DNA from: Streptomyces luteolus
Lineage (GTDB): Bacteria; Actinomycetota; Actinomycetes; Streptomycetales; Streptomycetaceae
Assembly: GCF_029968015.1 (NCBI RefSeq)
Contig: NZ_JASCIS010000026.1
Span: 46,780 to 110,779 of the forward strand
Length of the DNA: 64,000 nucleotides
Reading direction: 5' to 3'
Part shown: piece after piece, positions 51,273 to 60,385 of the stretch
Layout: each line of letters begins with the position of its first letter
How positions within the stretch are numbered: position 1 is the stretch's first letter
Notes under the pieces: model-generated
What the model saw: only the letters and a program-made list of their open reading frames with translations
Databases searched by the model: none
What the model was told of the DNA's origin: nothing
Program-made: the position numbers and the translations under genes

Positions 51273-52910
51273 TCACTTCTGCTCGGTCCAGACCGTCAGC
51301 TTTCCCGTCGCGCTGGGCAGATCGTCGTACTGGCTGGTGTTGGGCGTGAGCGCGGTGATCTCCAGCAGGGCGAGTCTGCCCTTCGTGGTCCGGGTGCACA
51401 GCAGGTCGCCGACCTCGATGTGGTCGGTGAACTGCTCGCCCGGGATCTCCGAGGGCAGCGGGTTCGTCTGTGCCGCCCGCAGGCATTCCTCGGGGGACCG
51501 CCCGGCGCTCTTGCCCGTGGTGGTCGTGAACTCCCAGCCGTCCCGTTCGGAGACGCTGCTGATGAGGAGTTCGTCGTTGTCGTAGTCGGCGTCCTGGGTG
51601 TCGACCTGGGGTCCGTCGTAGTCGACGCCGGGGCCGGACGAGGAGCTGCCGGAGGGCGCGGGCAGGGCGAGTTCGCGGTCCTCGACGACGGCCTTGAAGG
51701 CGGGCTTCGGCGCTGCCGGGTCGCCGGAATCGGACGGTCCGGGCTTCTCCTGGTCCTTGCCTTGATCTTTGCCCTGGTCCTGGTTCTCGTCCTGGTCCGA
51801 GGTCCCCGTGCCGTCGGCGGTGGCGTTCCCGCGCTGGTCGTCCGAGGGGCGGCGCTCCGAATCCTCCCAGTAGCCCGCGATTCTGGACTGGAAGAACTGC
51901 ACGGCCAGGATCAGTGCGGCCAACGCGGCGAGAGTCGTCAGCGCGACCTTGATGATGTGCCCGGCCGTGGCCGTGGCCGTTGCCTTCGCCGTCCCAGTTG
52001 CTGGCGCGGTTGTCGGCGCCGATGTCGGCGCCTTTCCCGTGACGGGTGCCTGCGCGTCACCGTCCGGGTCCGCGGACCGATTCCCGGAGTGCCACGGCCG
52101 GTCGCCCGAGGGCCTACGCTCACCGCCGGCGGGCCCCGCACCGCCCGCACTCGCCGCGCCCGGCGCCCGTGCCGCCCCCGCGCCGCCGCGTACCAGCGCG
52201 AGGGACCCCGTCGTCCCCACGGAACGCCGCCGTGGGCGCGGTAGGCCGCGGCGGTGCAGCGCGCGGTCGACGTGCAGGTGGATGTCGTCGAGCGTGAGTG
52301 GTTCGGGTCGGCCGAGCGCGTCGAGCAGGGCGCCGGTGAACGCGGTGTGGCGTTCCCCCTCGGGCGCGTGGGAGGGGGCGGTCGACGTCGTGGACGTCAG
52401 GGTGTACGTGCCGGCCACCTCGGTCTGCCCGAGGGCCAGGCCCGTCGGTTCGGACATCGCCGAGACCGCCTGCCCCGAGAAGCAGCAATCGAGCAGCAGC
52501 ACACGGGAGTCGGCCAGGGCGCCGCCCACCCGGTTCTTGATCAGCTCGATCGAGACCGCGGAGTAGGGGACCTGCTCGGGGTCGGCGTCGGTCTGCGGCA
52601 GCGAGAGGTGCAGTCGGCCAAGGTCGTCCTGCAGGCCGTGTCCGGCGTAGTACACGAGCAGCAGATCGGTCGCCTCCTGTGCCGCCCAGGACAGCGCGGC
52701 GCCGACCGCGGACGCGTCCGCCGGGTCCGCCACCGCGAGGCAGTGCTCGGGGGCAAGCAGCCCGTGCTCCGGGTCGGTCAGTACGTCCCGTAACGCCGAC
52801 AGGTTCGCCCCGACCGCGGGCAGGTCAGGAAGGTGCGGGTCCGTGAAGCGCCCGGTGCCGATGAGCACCGCCCGGCTGGCACGCCCGTCGGGAAAGTGAC
52901 GCCCCGTCAT
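51273..52910 (-). CDS. Caspase-family peptidase with transmembrane segment (effector of an EACC1-type module)
   Basis: 545 residues. The N-terminal caspase-like domain (about 12-240) has the catalytic His in LLLVYYAGHGLQDDLG (His91) and Cys in VLLLDCCFSGQAVS (Cys143), plus KNRVGG and HLSLPQ elements. An Ala/Pro/Thr linker leads to one membrane helix, IIKVALTTLAALAALILAVQ (about 318-340). An acidic Asp/Gln/Lys repeat follows (about 364-380), then a C-terminal domain (about 395-545) with LLCTRTTKGRLALLEITAL. Prokaryotic caspase homologues act as proteolytic effectors in programmed death or immunity. Its start overlaps the EACC1-like gene by 4 bp. Confidence 0.88.
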   Translation of the reverse strand: MTGRHFPDGRASRAVLIGTGRFTDPHLPDLPAVGANLSALRDVLTDPEHGLLAPEHCLAVADPADASAVGAALSWAAQEATDLLLVYYAGHGLQDDLGRLHLSLPQTDADPEQVPYSAVSIELIKNRVGGALADSRVLLLDCCFSGQAVSAMSEPTGLALGQTEVAGTYTLTSTTSTAPSHAPEGERHTAFTGALLDALGRPEPLTLDDIHLHVDRALHRRGLPRPRRRSVGTTGSLALVRGGAGAARAPGAASAGGAGPAGGERRPSGDRPWHSGNRSADPDGDAQAPVTGKAPTSAPTTAPATGTAKATATATAGHIIKVALTTLAALAALILAVQFFQSRIAGYWEDSERRPSDDQRGNATADGTGTSDQDENQDQGKDQGKDQEKPGPSDSGDPAAPKPAFKAVVEDRELALPAPSGSSSSGPGVDYDGPQVDTQDADYDNDELLISSVSERDGWEFTTTTGKSAGRSPEECLRAAQTNPLPSEIPGEQFTDHIEVGDLLCTRTTKGRLALLEITALTPNTSQYDDLPSATGKLTVWTEQK

Positions 52911-53290
52911 TCACCCTGCCCATCGGCCGGGTCGAACAGTTCCTGGGCCCGGCGGATGACGGCTTCCGGGTCGGCGGCCCGCTTGATGTCCAGGCTGACC
53001 TTGCGGCCGTCGCCGGACTCCAGACTGACGGTGACATCGGAGCGTCGGCTGGTGATCCAGGAGCACAGCGGGGCCACCAGCCCGGCCACCCCGCCCGTAC
53101 CGAGCAGAATGGTCAACACGTCGACGGACGCGCCCATCTGGCCCGGCCGGGGAGGGGCGAACGAGCCGCGGACCCGGCCTCGCAGGGCGTCGTCGGACGA
53201 CAGCCACTGCTGGAGCGACCGCAGCTCGGCCGAACCGTCCCCACCGTCCGGCCCGTCCACGCTGAGTCGCAGCTCCCCGACAGCCGACAT
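52907..53290 (-). CDS. EACC1-like component of a caspase conflict module
   Basis: 127 residues from ATG 53290 (GGGGAGGG upstream). The pattern LRLSVDGPDG, LRSLQQWLSSDDALRGRV, MGASVDVLTILLGTGGVAGL, CSWITSRRSDVTVSLESGDG and VSLDIKRAADPEAVIRRAQE matches the family I know as effector-associated constant component EACC1: a small protein with one central hydrophobic helix flanked by strand-rich ends, encoded next to caspase or other effectors in actinobacterial conflict systems. It is coupled to the caspase gene (ATGA, 52907-52910). Its proposed role is to link an input to the effector; this is not experimentally settled as far as I know. Confidence 0.75.
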   Translation of the reverse strand: MSAVGELRLSVDGPDGGDGSAELRSLQQWLSSDDALRGRVRGSFAPPRPGQMGASVDVLTILLGTGGVAGLVAPLCSWITSRRSDVTVSLESGDGRKVSLDIKRAADPEAVIRRAQELFDPADGQGE

Positions 53291-53532
53291 GCCGTGCCCT
53301 CCCCGTAGTTGGCGTGCCCTGGTGGCCACCGCGAAGGGGGCCGCCACGGGCTCGTTGCAGCAGCCATTTTGGCATGAACGGATCCCCCATTACGGGGCCA
53401 GCGCCCGCTGTTGGGACCGTCCACCTCCGCAAGGCCCGGACGGCCTCGGCCCACCAGCAGGCCAAGGGCTCCTCGCCGTCACCGCCCTCGCCACGGCAAA
53501 TACCGGGCGGGAAAAGCTCAGATGACCTCCGG

Positions 53533-54249
53533 TCAGGTGTCGAGGCCGTCGATCAGGCGGTTGAGGAATCGGGTGAACGTTGCTTCGGGGGCCAGGGCGC
53601 GCCCCGGGGCGGCGAGGGCTTCGGCGAGTTCCGGGTGGCGGCCGTCCGCGGCGACTCTGGCGAGGTAGCGGGCTTCGGCTGCGGCCCGGTCCGGTGATCG
53701 GGAGGCGGCGGCCTGTGCGATCTCGTGGGTGACGTGCCCCGCGACGAACGCGGTGAGTTGGGCGAAGATCTCCAGCTTCGCCGCACCGTCCAGTCCGGTG
53801 GGCCGCAGGGCGGCGAGTGCGCGTTCCAGGAAGGCCAGGGTGTGGGGTCCGGGGGCGCGGCGCGTGGACAGCGCGGCGGGCAGCCAGGGGTGTCGCAGCA
53901 TGAGAGTGCGCTGCAGACGGGCGATGTCCTTCAGGTCGGCGCGCCAGTCGCCGGTGGGCGGGGCCGCAGTCGGCAGTTCGCCGCTGACATGATCAACCAT
54001 CAGGTTCAGCAGCGTCTCCTTGTCGGGGGCGTAGCTGTAGAGCGTCATGACGCCTGCGCCGACCTGCGCGGCGACCTTCCGCATGGTGACCGCTTCGAGC
54101 CCTTCCGCGTCCGCCAACTCGACGGCGGCCGCGGTGATCGCCTCGCGGCTGTACGCAGGCTTGCGGCCTCTGCGCGGCGCTGCCGAAGTCAGCCAGAGCC
54201 ACTGGGGATCGACGCCCGGGGCGTCGGCGCCCGCGTCGTGGGGCGGCAT
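53533..54249 (-). CDS. TetR/AcrR-family regulator
   Basis: 238 residues with AAGGAG before the start. An N-terminal extension of ~25 residues precedes RGRKPAYSREAITAAAVELA and the HTH VTMRKVAAQVGAGVMTLYSY. The C-terminal ligand domain (TLMLRHPWLPAALSTRRAPG, then HTLAFLERALAALRPTGLDG) is the TetR_C_1 type typical of tetracycline-type repressors. It is divergent from the CocE hydrolase gene, which it probably controls through the operator at 54335. Confidence 0.88.
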   Translation of the reverse strand: MPPHDAGADAPGVDPQWLWLTSAAPRRGRKPAYSREAITAAAVELADAEGLEAVTMRKVAAQVGAGVMTLYSYAPDKETLLNLMVDHVSGELPTAAPPTGDWRADLKDIARLQRTLMLRHPWLPAALSTRRAPGPHTLAFLERALAALRPTGLDGAAKLEIFAQLTAFVAGHVTHEIAQAAASRSPDRAAAEARYLARVAADGRHPELAEALAAPGRALAPEATFTRFLNRLIDGLDT

Positions 54250-54334
54250 GGTCCACGCTCCTTACCGTCCATCGCGGGGCCGTTGTGGTCCTCAGTCAAA
54301 CATCAACAGGCAGACATCAACAGTCAAACATCCC

Positions 54335-54360
54335 TTATTCTCGTACAGCGTACGGAATAA
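54335..54360 (+). promoter_or_regulatory. Inverted repeat between TetR and CocE genes (likely operator)
   Basis: TTATTC-t-CGTAC-agc-GTACG-GAATAA: the arms pair fully apart from one bulged base. It covers the region just before the SD of the hydrolase gene. ACATCAACAG direct repeats lie 10-40 bp upstream of it and may hold promoter elements. Confidence 0.65.
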
Positions 54361-54374
54361 AGGAGTGGTGCACG

Positions 54375-56084
54375 ATGACACCTGGCACGCACGGTCCCGC
54401 ACCGGGGACGACCTGGGCACCGCCTCCCGGGAAGCCGCCACTGGCCGCACGGATGATGAGGGCGACGTGGCGCCAACTCCCGGCAAAACGGCACGACGTC
54501 GGGTGGGAGCCCGGCCTGAAGGTGCCGGCCGCCGACGGCAGCCCGCTCGTCACCGACCACTACTTCCCGCGCACCGAGGGAAACTTCGCCACCCTCCTGG
54601 TGCGCTCGCCCTACGGCCGGGGCCTGCCGTGGTCGCCCATGTACGGCCTGCTCTTCGCCGAACAAGGCTTCCACGTAGTCGTGCAGAGCTGCCGCGGCAC
54701 CGGCGGTTCGGGAAGCACCTTCGACCTGTGGCGCAACGAGGCCCCTGACGGCCAGGCCACAGTCGCCTGGCTGCGCGAGCAGCCCTGGTTCAACGGAACA
54801 CTCGGGACCGTCGGCCCCAGCTATCTCGCCTACGTGCAATGGGCGCTCGCCCTGGAACCGCCGCCGGAACTGAAGGCGATGGTCGTGCAGGTCGGCCTGC
54901 ACGATCCCCATGCCCTGTTCCACGCGCCGGGTGCGCTACGCCTGGAGAACGCACTCGCCGTCGGCGTCGGCATGACCTATCAGCACCAGGGCATGGCACG
55001 CTTCCTGAGATCGACCCTGCGCCTGCAACGCCACCTGCCTGAAGTCACCACCGCACAGCCCCTGCGCGGAGCGTACGTCCCGGCCCTCGGGGGAGAAGTG
55101 CCCTGGCTCGACGACGTGATGACACATCCGGACCCCGAGGACACGTACTGGCGCGGCGCGTCACTGGCCAAGGCGACGGAGCAACTCGACGTACCCACGA
55201 GCCTGATCACCGGCTGGCACGACGCGCTGCTCGACCAAACCCTCGAACAGTACGACCGACTGCGCCAGGCCGGATGCGAGACCTCCCTGCTCATCGGCCC
55301 CTGGACCCACACCTCCGCCTTGCAGCGGGGATGGCCCGAGGTGTTCACCGAGAGCCTCGCCTGGCTGCGCGCCCACCTGTACGACGAGCCCTCAGGGCTC
55401 CGTCCGGCCAGGGCGCGCGTGCACATCGGAGGCGAAGACATCTGGCAGGACCTCGACCACTGGCCGCCCCCCACCACGGCCACGCGGTGGTTCCCCACCG
55501 AGCAGGGACACCTCACCCAGCAGGCTCCGACCGACTCCGCACCACTGACGTCCCTCTGCTACGACCCACGCGACCCCACCCCGTCCCTGGGAGGCCCTCT
55601 CCTCTCCCGTACCGCGGGCCCTCGCGACAACGACAGCGTGGAGGCGCGGCAGGACGTACTGACCTTCACCAGCGCTCCGCTCACCGAGCCCTTGGACATC
55701 CTCGGGCCGGTCTCCGCGCGGCTGACCGTCTCCACGGACACCGGCCACGCCAACGTCTTCAGCCGCCTCTGCGACGTGGACACCCAAGGCCGCTCCGTCA
55801 ACGTCTGTGACGGGCTGGGCCGGTTGGAGACCGATGGGCAGGCGTCCTCGCAGATCACCGTGCCGATGAGCTCCAGCGCCCACCGCTTCGCCGTCGGCCA
55901 CCGCCTCCGCTGGCAGATCAGCGGAGGCGCCCATCCGCGCTACACCCGCAACCCCGGCAACGGGCAGTCACCGGTGGACGCCACGAGCTTCACACCCGTG
56001 CACATCACGTTCCACGCGGACTCCGCCTTGACGCTTGCGGTACGTGCACACAGCGCCGGGCTCAGTCCGGCAAGGACCGGCTGA
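54375..56084 (+). CDS. CocE/NonD-family hydrolase (X-Pro dipeptidyl-peptidase-like)
   Basis: 569 residues from ATG 54375 (AAAGGAG upstream). SPLVTDHYFPRTEGNFATLL and VRSPYGRG open the alpha/beta-hydrolase fold; VVVQSCRGTGGSGSTFDLWR follows; GTVGPSYLAYVQWALA holds the nucleophile Ser; TSLITGWHDALLDQTLEQYD the catalytic Asp; and LLIGPWTHTS the His. The C-terminal jelly roll (GGPLLSRTAGPRDNDSVEAR, then VLTFTSAPLTEPLDILGPVS) is the XPP C-domain. Such enzymes are serine esterases or amidases. No signal peptide. Probably TetR-regulated. Confidence 0.9.
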   Translation: MTPGTHGPAPGTTWAPPPGKPPLAARMMRATWRQLPAKRHDVGWEPGLKVPAADGSPLVTDHYFPRTEGNFATLLVRSPYGRGLPWSPMYGLLFAEQGFHVVVQSCRGTGGSGSTFDLWRNEAPDGQATVAWLREQPWFNGTLGTVGPSYLAYVQWALALEPPPELKAMVVQVGLHDPHALFHAPGALRLENALAVGVGMTYQHQGMARFLRSTLRLQRHLPEVTTAQPLRGAYVPALGGEVPWLDDVMTHPDPEDTYWRGASLAKATEQLDVPTSLITGWHDALLDQTLEQYDRLRQAGCETSLLIGPWTHTSALQRGWPEVFTESLAWLRAHLYDEPSGLRPARARVHIGGEDIWQDLDHWPPPTTATRWFPTEQGHLTQQAPTDSAPLTSLCYDPRDPTPSLGGPLLSRTAGPRDNDSVEARQDVLTFTSAPLTEPLDILGPVSARLTVSTDTGHANVFSRLCDVDTQGRSVNVCDGLGRLETDGQASSQITVPMSSSAHRFAVGHRLRWQISGGAHPRYTRNPGNGQSPVDATSFTPVHITFHADSALTLAVRAHSAGLSPARTG

Positions 56085-56176
56085 TTGGGCAGAGCGCGCG
56101 CTTCTGTTCGGAGGAGTCGCCGAAGTTGATGGCGTGTCCGACAAGGGAACGTCCGGGCGATACTTAAGTTCGGCGC

Positions 56177-58078
56177 ATGTCAGACAATTCGAATGGCCCG
56201 GTGGCTCCTCCTCCGCCCACCATCCGCACCACGTCCGCTTCCGCTTCCGCTTCCGCTTCCGCCTCCGCTTCCGCTTCCGCTTCCGCTTCCGCCCCCGTCC
56301 TCGCCTCCGCACTCGCTTCCGCCTCCCGCCCTTCCTCGCGCCTCAAGCGGACACTCTTCGGCTACGGTGCGGCCGCGGTGGGGCTCGTCCTGTGCGTGCC
56401 CGCCGCCTCCGCAACCGCCGCCGGGGCCGAACGGACCGCTCCGGGCGAGGAAGTACCCGTCCAACTGCTCGCGCTGAACGACCTGCACGGCAATCTGGAC
56501 CCCGTCGAGGGGCCGGCCGGGCGCGTGCAGCGTGGCGGCGGGGCGGGCGTCCAGGCAGGCGGGCTGCCACAACTGGCCACGCTGATGGACACGGTCCGCG
56601 AGGGCCGGCCGAACTCCCTCGTCGTGGGGGCCGGCGACATGATCGGTGGCAGCCCGCTGGTGTCCGCGTACTACCACGACGAACCGACCGTGCACGCCCT
56701 GGAGCAACTCGGGCTCGACGTCAGCTCCGTCGGCAACCACGAGTTCGACGAAGGACCTCAAGAACTGAAGCGCATGGACGGCGGAGGCTGCCACCCCACC
56801 GACGGCTGCGCACCCGGCGGCGCCTACGACGGTGCGGACTTCCCGTATCTCGCCGCCAACGTGACCCGCAAGGGCAGCACCGAACCGCTGTTGCGGCCGT
56901 ACACGGTCAACACCCTGCCCGGCGGGCAGAAGATCGGGTTCATCGGCCTGGTCACCAGGACCGCACCCGAGGCGATCAACGCCTCCTCGGTCCGCGACGT
57001 GGAGTTCCACGACGAACGCGCCGTCATCCAGCGCTACTCGAAGGAGCTGAAACAGCAGGGGGTCGAGGCCCAAGTCCTGTTGATCCACGAGGGCGAGACC
57101 ACCAACGGGGTGGCCGGACGCGGCTGCGACACCGACGGGCCCGGCTCCCGGCTGCGCGGCCGGATCAAGACCATCGCCGAGCAGACGCCCAGCGCGGTGG
57201 ACCTCATCGTCAGCGGCCACTCGCACGACTCGTACGAGTGCACCGTCACGGACCCCGCCGGGCAGCCCCGGATGGTGACGCAGGCCGATTCCTTCGGCCG
57301 CTCGTTCACCGACCTGCGCTTCAGCCTGGACGGCGAGGGCGAGGTCATCCGCGAGTCGGTGCGCGCGACGAATCACGTCGTGCCCGTCACCACCCCGAAG
57401 CAGCCCGCGATGGCCGAACTGGTCGAGACCTGGCGCGACCGCTCGGCGGCTGCCGCAAACCGGATCGTCGGGTACATCTCCGCCGACATTCCGGGCCGCG
57501 GTTCCACGAAGGAGGAGAAGCCTCTCGGCAGCCTGATCGCCGACGCGCAGACGGAGGCCACCCGAGGACACGGCGCCGACCTGGCCCTCCTCAACCCCGG
57601 TGGCCTGCGCGCCGACCTCGTGCACAAGGGCGACGGAGCGGTCACCTACGCCGACGCCTACCGCACCCAGCCGTTCGGGACCCGCATGTGGACGATGACG
57701 CTCACCGGCGAGCAGCTGATCGACGTCCTGCAGGAACAGTTCAGCGGCACCAACGCCGAGGCCCCGCGCTTCCTGCAGCTGTCGTCGGCACTCAGCTACT
57801 CCGTGGACATGTCCCGCACCGGCGCCGACCGGCTCCTCGTCGACACGGTCGAGGTGAACGGCAAGCGCGTACGACCCACCGACTCCTACCGCGTGACCGC
57901 CAACGAGTTCCTCGCCGACGGCGGCAACGGCTTCACGACCTTCACGAAGGGCACGGACCGCGAAGGCGGCGACATCCCGGACCTGGACGCACTGGTCGAC
58001 TACCTCGGCCACCACTCCACCGCCGAAACACCCCTGGCACCGCCGGCCCCCGGACGAATCACCTTCACCGGCAGGTAG
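56177..58078 (+). CDS. Secreted bifunctional metallophosphatase/5'-nucleotidase
   Basis: 633 residues. A serine/alanine repeat (about 19-50) precedes a signal sequence (LFGYGAAAVGLVLCVPAASA). Metallophosphatase motifs: VQLLALNDLHGNLDP, VVGAGDMIGGSP, SSVGNHEFDEG and LIVSGHSHDSYECTV. The C-terminal 5'-nucleotidase domain has LGSLIADAQTEATRGHGADL, LLNPGGLRADLVHKG and ANEFLADGGNGFTTF, which hold the nucleotide. It dephosphorylates nucleotides outside the cell. No SD is visible; GATACT at 56159-56164, 12 nt before the ATG, suggests a near-leaderless transcript. Confidence 0.9.
   Translation: MSDNSNGPVAPPPPTIRTTSASASASASASASASASASAPVLASALASASRPSSRLKRTLFGYGAAAVGLVLCVPAASATAAGAERTAPGEEVPVQLLALNDLHGNLDPVEGPAGRVQRGGGAGVQAGGLPQLATLMDTVREGRPNSLVVGAGDMIGGSPLVSAYYHDEPTVHALEQLGLDVSSVGNHEFDEGPQELKRMDGGGCHPTDGCAPGGAYDGADFPYLAANVTRKGSTEPLLRPYTVNTLPGGQKIGFIGLVTRTAPEAINASSVRDVEFHDERAVIQRYSKELKQQGVEAQVLLIHEGETTNGVAGRGCDTDGPGSRLRGRIKTIAEQTPSAVDLIVSGHSHDSYECTVTDPAGQPRMVTQADSFGRSFTDLRFSLDGEGEVIRESVRATNHVVPVTTPKQPAMAELVETWRDRSAAAANRIVGYISADIPGRGSTKEEKPLGSLIADAQTEATRGHGADLALLNPGGLRADLVHKGDGAVTYADAYRTQPFGTRMWTMTLTGEQLIDVLQEQFSGTNAEAPRFLQLSSALSYSVDMSRTGADRLLVDTVEVNGKRVRPTDSYRVTANEFLADGGNGFTTFTKGTDREGGDIPDLDALVDYLGHHSTAETPLAPPAPGRITFTGR
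56235..56292 (+). repeat. TTCCGC hexanucleotide repeat coding for Ser-Ala
   Basis: About ten TTCCGC/CTCCGC units near the 5' end of the nucleotidase gene encode an alternating Ser/Ala stretch placed before the hydrophobic core of the signal sequence. Confidence 0.9.
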
Positions 58079-58115
58079 ACGGCCGCACGCACCCGGCTTC
58101 GTCCACGACAACGCG

Positions 58116-58173
58116 CCACGACCGCGCGCCGGGGCTCGCCCTTGAGGGGGCGGGTCCCGGCGCGCGGTCGTGG
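58116..58173 (+). terminator. Large hairpin terminator between nucleotidase and lectin genes
   Basis: 18-bp perfect stem CCACGACCGCGCGCCGGG (58116-58133) with 58156-58173, plus an inner CGCCC/GGGCG pairing. It serves both convergent genes. Confidence 0.9.
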
Positions 58174-58187
58174 GCAGGAGGGCAGAC

Positions 58188-58730
58188 CTAGTGGTGCATC
58201 ACCCACCGCTCCGAACGGCTCTTGTCGCAGTGCCAGATCTCGGTGGGTGTGCCCGGAGTGGTGCGGTGGCTCCGGGTGTTGAGGCACAGACTGGAGTTCG
58301 CGTTGTACAACGTGCCGTCCTCCCGGTACTCCCACTGCATGGCTTCGTCGCCGGTGCACTTCCAGATCTCGGTACGGGCGCCTTCGTGCGTGCTGTTGTT
58401 CTCCACGCTGAGGCACATCGCGGTGGCCGTGTTGTAGACCGTGCCGTCCTCACGGATGACCCATTGCTGAGAAGCCTTGTTGTCGCACTCCCAGATCTCC
58501 GTGGGCGTCCCGGGCGAGTCACCTCCTCCCTTCACGTTCAGACACAGCCCCGAGTGCGGGTTGAGCAGGTGCGCCGGGGAGGGGGCCTCCGAGGCCGTGG
58601 ACGTGGCCGAACCCGCGGCCAGCGAGAACGTTGCCGCCAGGACGGCAAGCAGCGCGACGGTAGCGCCCCGGCGTGGTGCGGACCTGTCCTGGGCGAATTC
58701 GTGGCGGGTCGTGGCGAGACGACGTCGCAT
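58188..58730 (-). CDS. Secreted ricin-type beta-trefoil lectin protein
   Basis: 180 residues. Signal peptide (VALLAVLAATFSLAAGSATS), then a single RICIN domain of three repeats: LCLNVKGGG with EIWECDNKASQQWVI, MCLSVENNS with EIWKCTGDEAMQWEY, and LCLNTRSHR with EIWHCDKSRSERWVM. Each has the Cys pair and the Gln/Arg-x-Trp that shapes the trefoil. No catalytic domain is attached, so it is a free exported carbohydrate-binding protein. GGAG precedes the ATG. Confidence 0.9.
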   Translation of the reverse strand: MRRRLATTRHEFAQDRSAPRRGATVALLAVLAATFSLAAGSATSTASEAPSPAHLLNPHSGLCLNVKGGGDSPGTPTEIWECDNKASQQWVIREDGTVYNTATAMCLSVENNSTHEGARTEIWKCTGDEAMQWEYREDGTLYNANSSLCLNTRSHRTTPGTPTEIWHCDKSRSERWVMHH

Positions 58731-59264
58731 GGGGTGCTCCGTTCTGGTCGGTGAGGAATGGTTCCGGGCAAGGCCGGGCGGTATGGAGGAGTTGACGGCA
58801 CATCAAGGGGACCGAGGGCCGCGCCTTCTGCCGGTGGACGCCCGGCCGTTCCGGGCCGACTTCGGCTCGTGAACCTGGTCACAAGCCGGGTCGTGCATCG
58901 GGTCGACCGGCGGGGAACCGCACCGGCGCGTGACCCGACGCCATATTTATGCATGCCGCGAACCACGCAACGCTCGAAAATCGCCGACGTCACGCGAGTG
59001 GCCGAAAGGGGTAACGGTTCTGCCCGACCAGGCGGTCCGGGGCGAAACGATCATGCGGGTACACCTGGGCACGCCCCACGTGACCTGGTGGTCAGCGATC
59101 AGGGGGACTGGGACAGCGAACTGGGACAACGCGCTGCCCAGGTCCGCGTTCTTCGTGACCACGAGCATCCGTCACAGAGTCACGTCATCAACGACCGACG
59201 CCTCATTTCGCCCGTGCAGAAAATTCAGCAATCCGCAAATGTATGCCAACGCCGAAGGAGCCAG
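58731..59264. other. 534-bp gap without supported gene
   Basis: Composition is less GC-rich in places (for example around 58940-58985, with ATATTTATGCATG). It probably holds the lectin gene promoter and the 3' region of the aminopeptidase gene. A minus-strand frame (58947-59168) has no recognisable features. Nothing else is seen. Confidence 0.5.
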
Positions 59265-60232
59265 TCACCGCCTGTCCTTGCCGAACCGCTCAGTCGCGTC
59301 AAGGATCGCGTCCTGCATCGCGGGACTGCCCGTATGGCCCGAGTCGTCGATCACTCGCAGCTCCGCGTCCGGCCACGCCTTGGCCAGCTCCCACGCGGTC
59401 TTCAGCGGGCTCCCCAGGTCGAGCCGGCCGTGAATCAGTACCGCCGGGATCCCGGCCAGGCGGCCCGCATCACGCAGGAGTTGCCCGTCCTCGAGGAAGG
59501 CGTCGTTCGCGAAGTAGTGCGCGCAGATCCGGACGAAGGCCATCAGCGCGTCGTCGGGCTTGTCGCTGTACGCACCGGGTTTACCGAGTGCCTCGTGGGC
59601 GATGACAGCGTCCTCCCAAGCACACCAGTCCCGCGCGGCCCTGACCCGGATGGTCTCGTCCGTGCCGTTCATCAGCCGGTTGTAGGCGGTCACGAGATTG
59701 CCGCCCCGGTCTGCCTCCGGCAGCGCGTCGCGGAACGCTTCCCAAGGGCCGGGCAGCAGGCGCCCGATGCCGTGGTAGAGCCAATCGGTCTCCTCGGGCC
59801 TGGTCATGGTGACGCCGACGATGACGATCTCGGACACCCGCTCGGGGTAGCGCTCGGCATAGGCGAGAATCAGCGTCGAGCCCCAGGAGCCGCCGTAGAG
59901 GAGCCAACGCTCGATGCCCAGGTGCTCACGCAGCCGCTCCATGTCGGCAATCAGGTGCTCGGTGGTGTTGTGATCGAGGCCGACGGTCGGGTCGGAGCGT
60001 GCGGCAGGCTCTCACCGCAGCCGCGCTGGTCGAACAGGACGATCCGGTAGACCTCGGGGTCGAACATCTTGCGACTGCCGCGGTGCCCCCCACTACCGGG
60101 ACCGCCGTGCACGCACAGAGCCGCCTTACCGTCGGGGTTGCCGCTGGTCTCCCAGTAGATCCGGTTTCCGTCGCCGACCTCGAGGAGGCCGTGCGCGTAC
60201 GGTTCGATCGGCGGGAAGGGCTGCTGGGCCAT
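59265..60232 (-). pseudogene. pip: Prolyl aminopeptidase with single frameshift
   Basis: The N-terminal frame (from ATG 60232) carries EPYAHGLLEVGDGNRIYWET, LCVHGGPGSGGHRG (oxyanion loop) and FDQRGCGESLPHA. The frame then needs a 1-nt correction near 59990 to continue into DMERLREHLGIERWLLYGGS (nucleophile elbow GGSWG), IPAVLIHGRLDLGSPLKTA and DDSGHTGSPAMQDAILDATE with the catalytic His. The assembled protein would have ~320 residues, exactly the family size, and all catalytic residues are present. The enzyme removes N-terminal proline. The break is either a recent mutation or a sequencing error. Confidence 0.85.
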
Positions 60233-60385
60233 GGCGGTCTGCTCCTGGATGTGCGAAGAACAACCTTGCGAGGCTAGGCGATGCCCTTCGACGGCGGCGG
60301 CCGGCGTCGCGTTGCGCGCGGTGCGAAGCGGAATGCCATGCCGGTTGAGTGGCGAAGGAGTTCGGCGAGTCGAGTTGCTCGAGCG

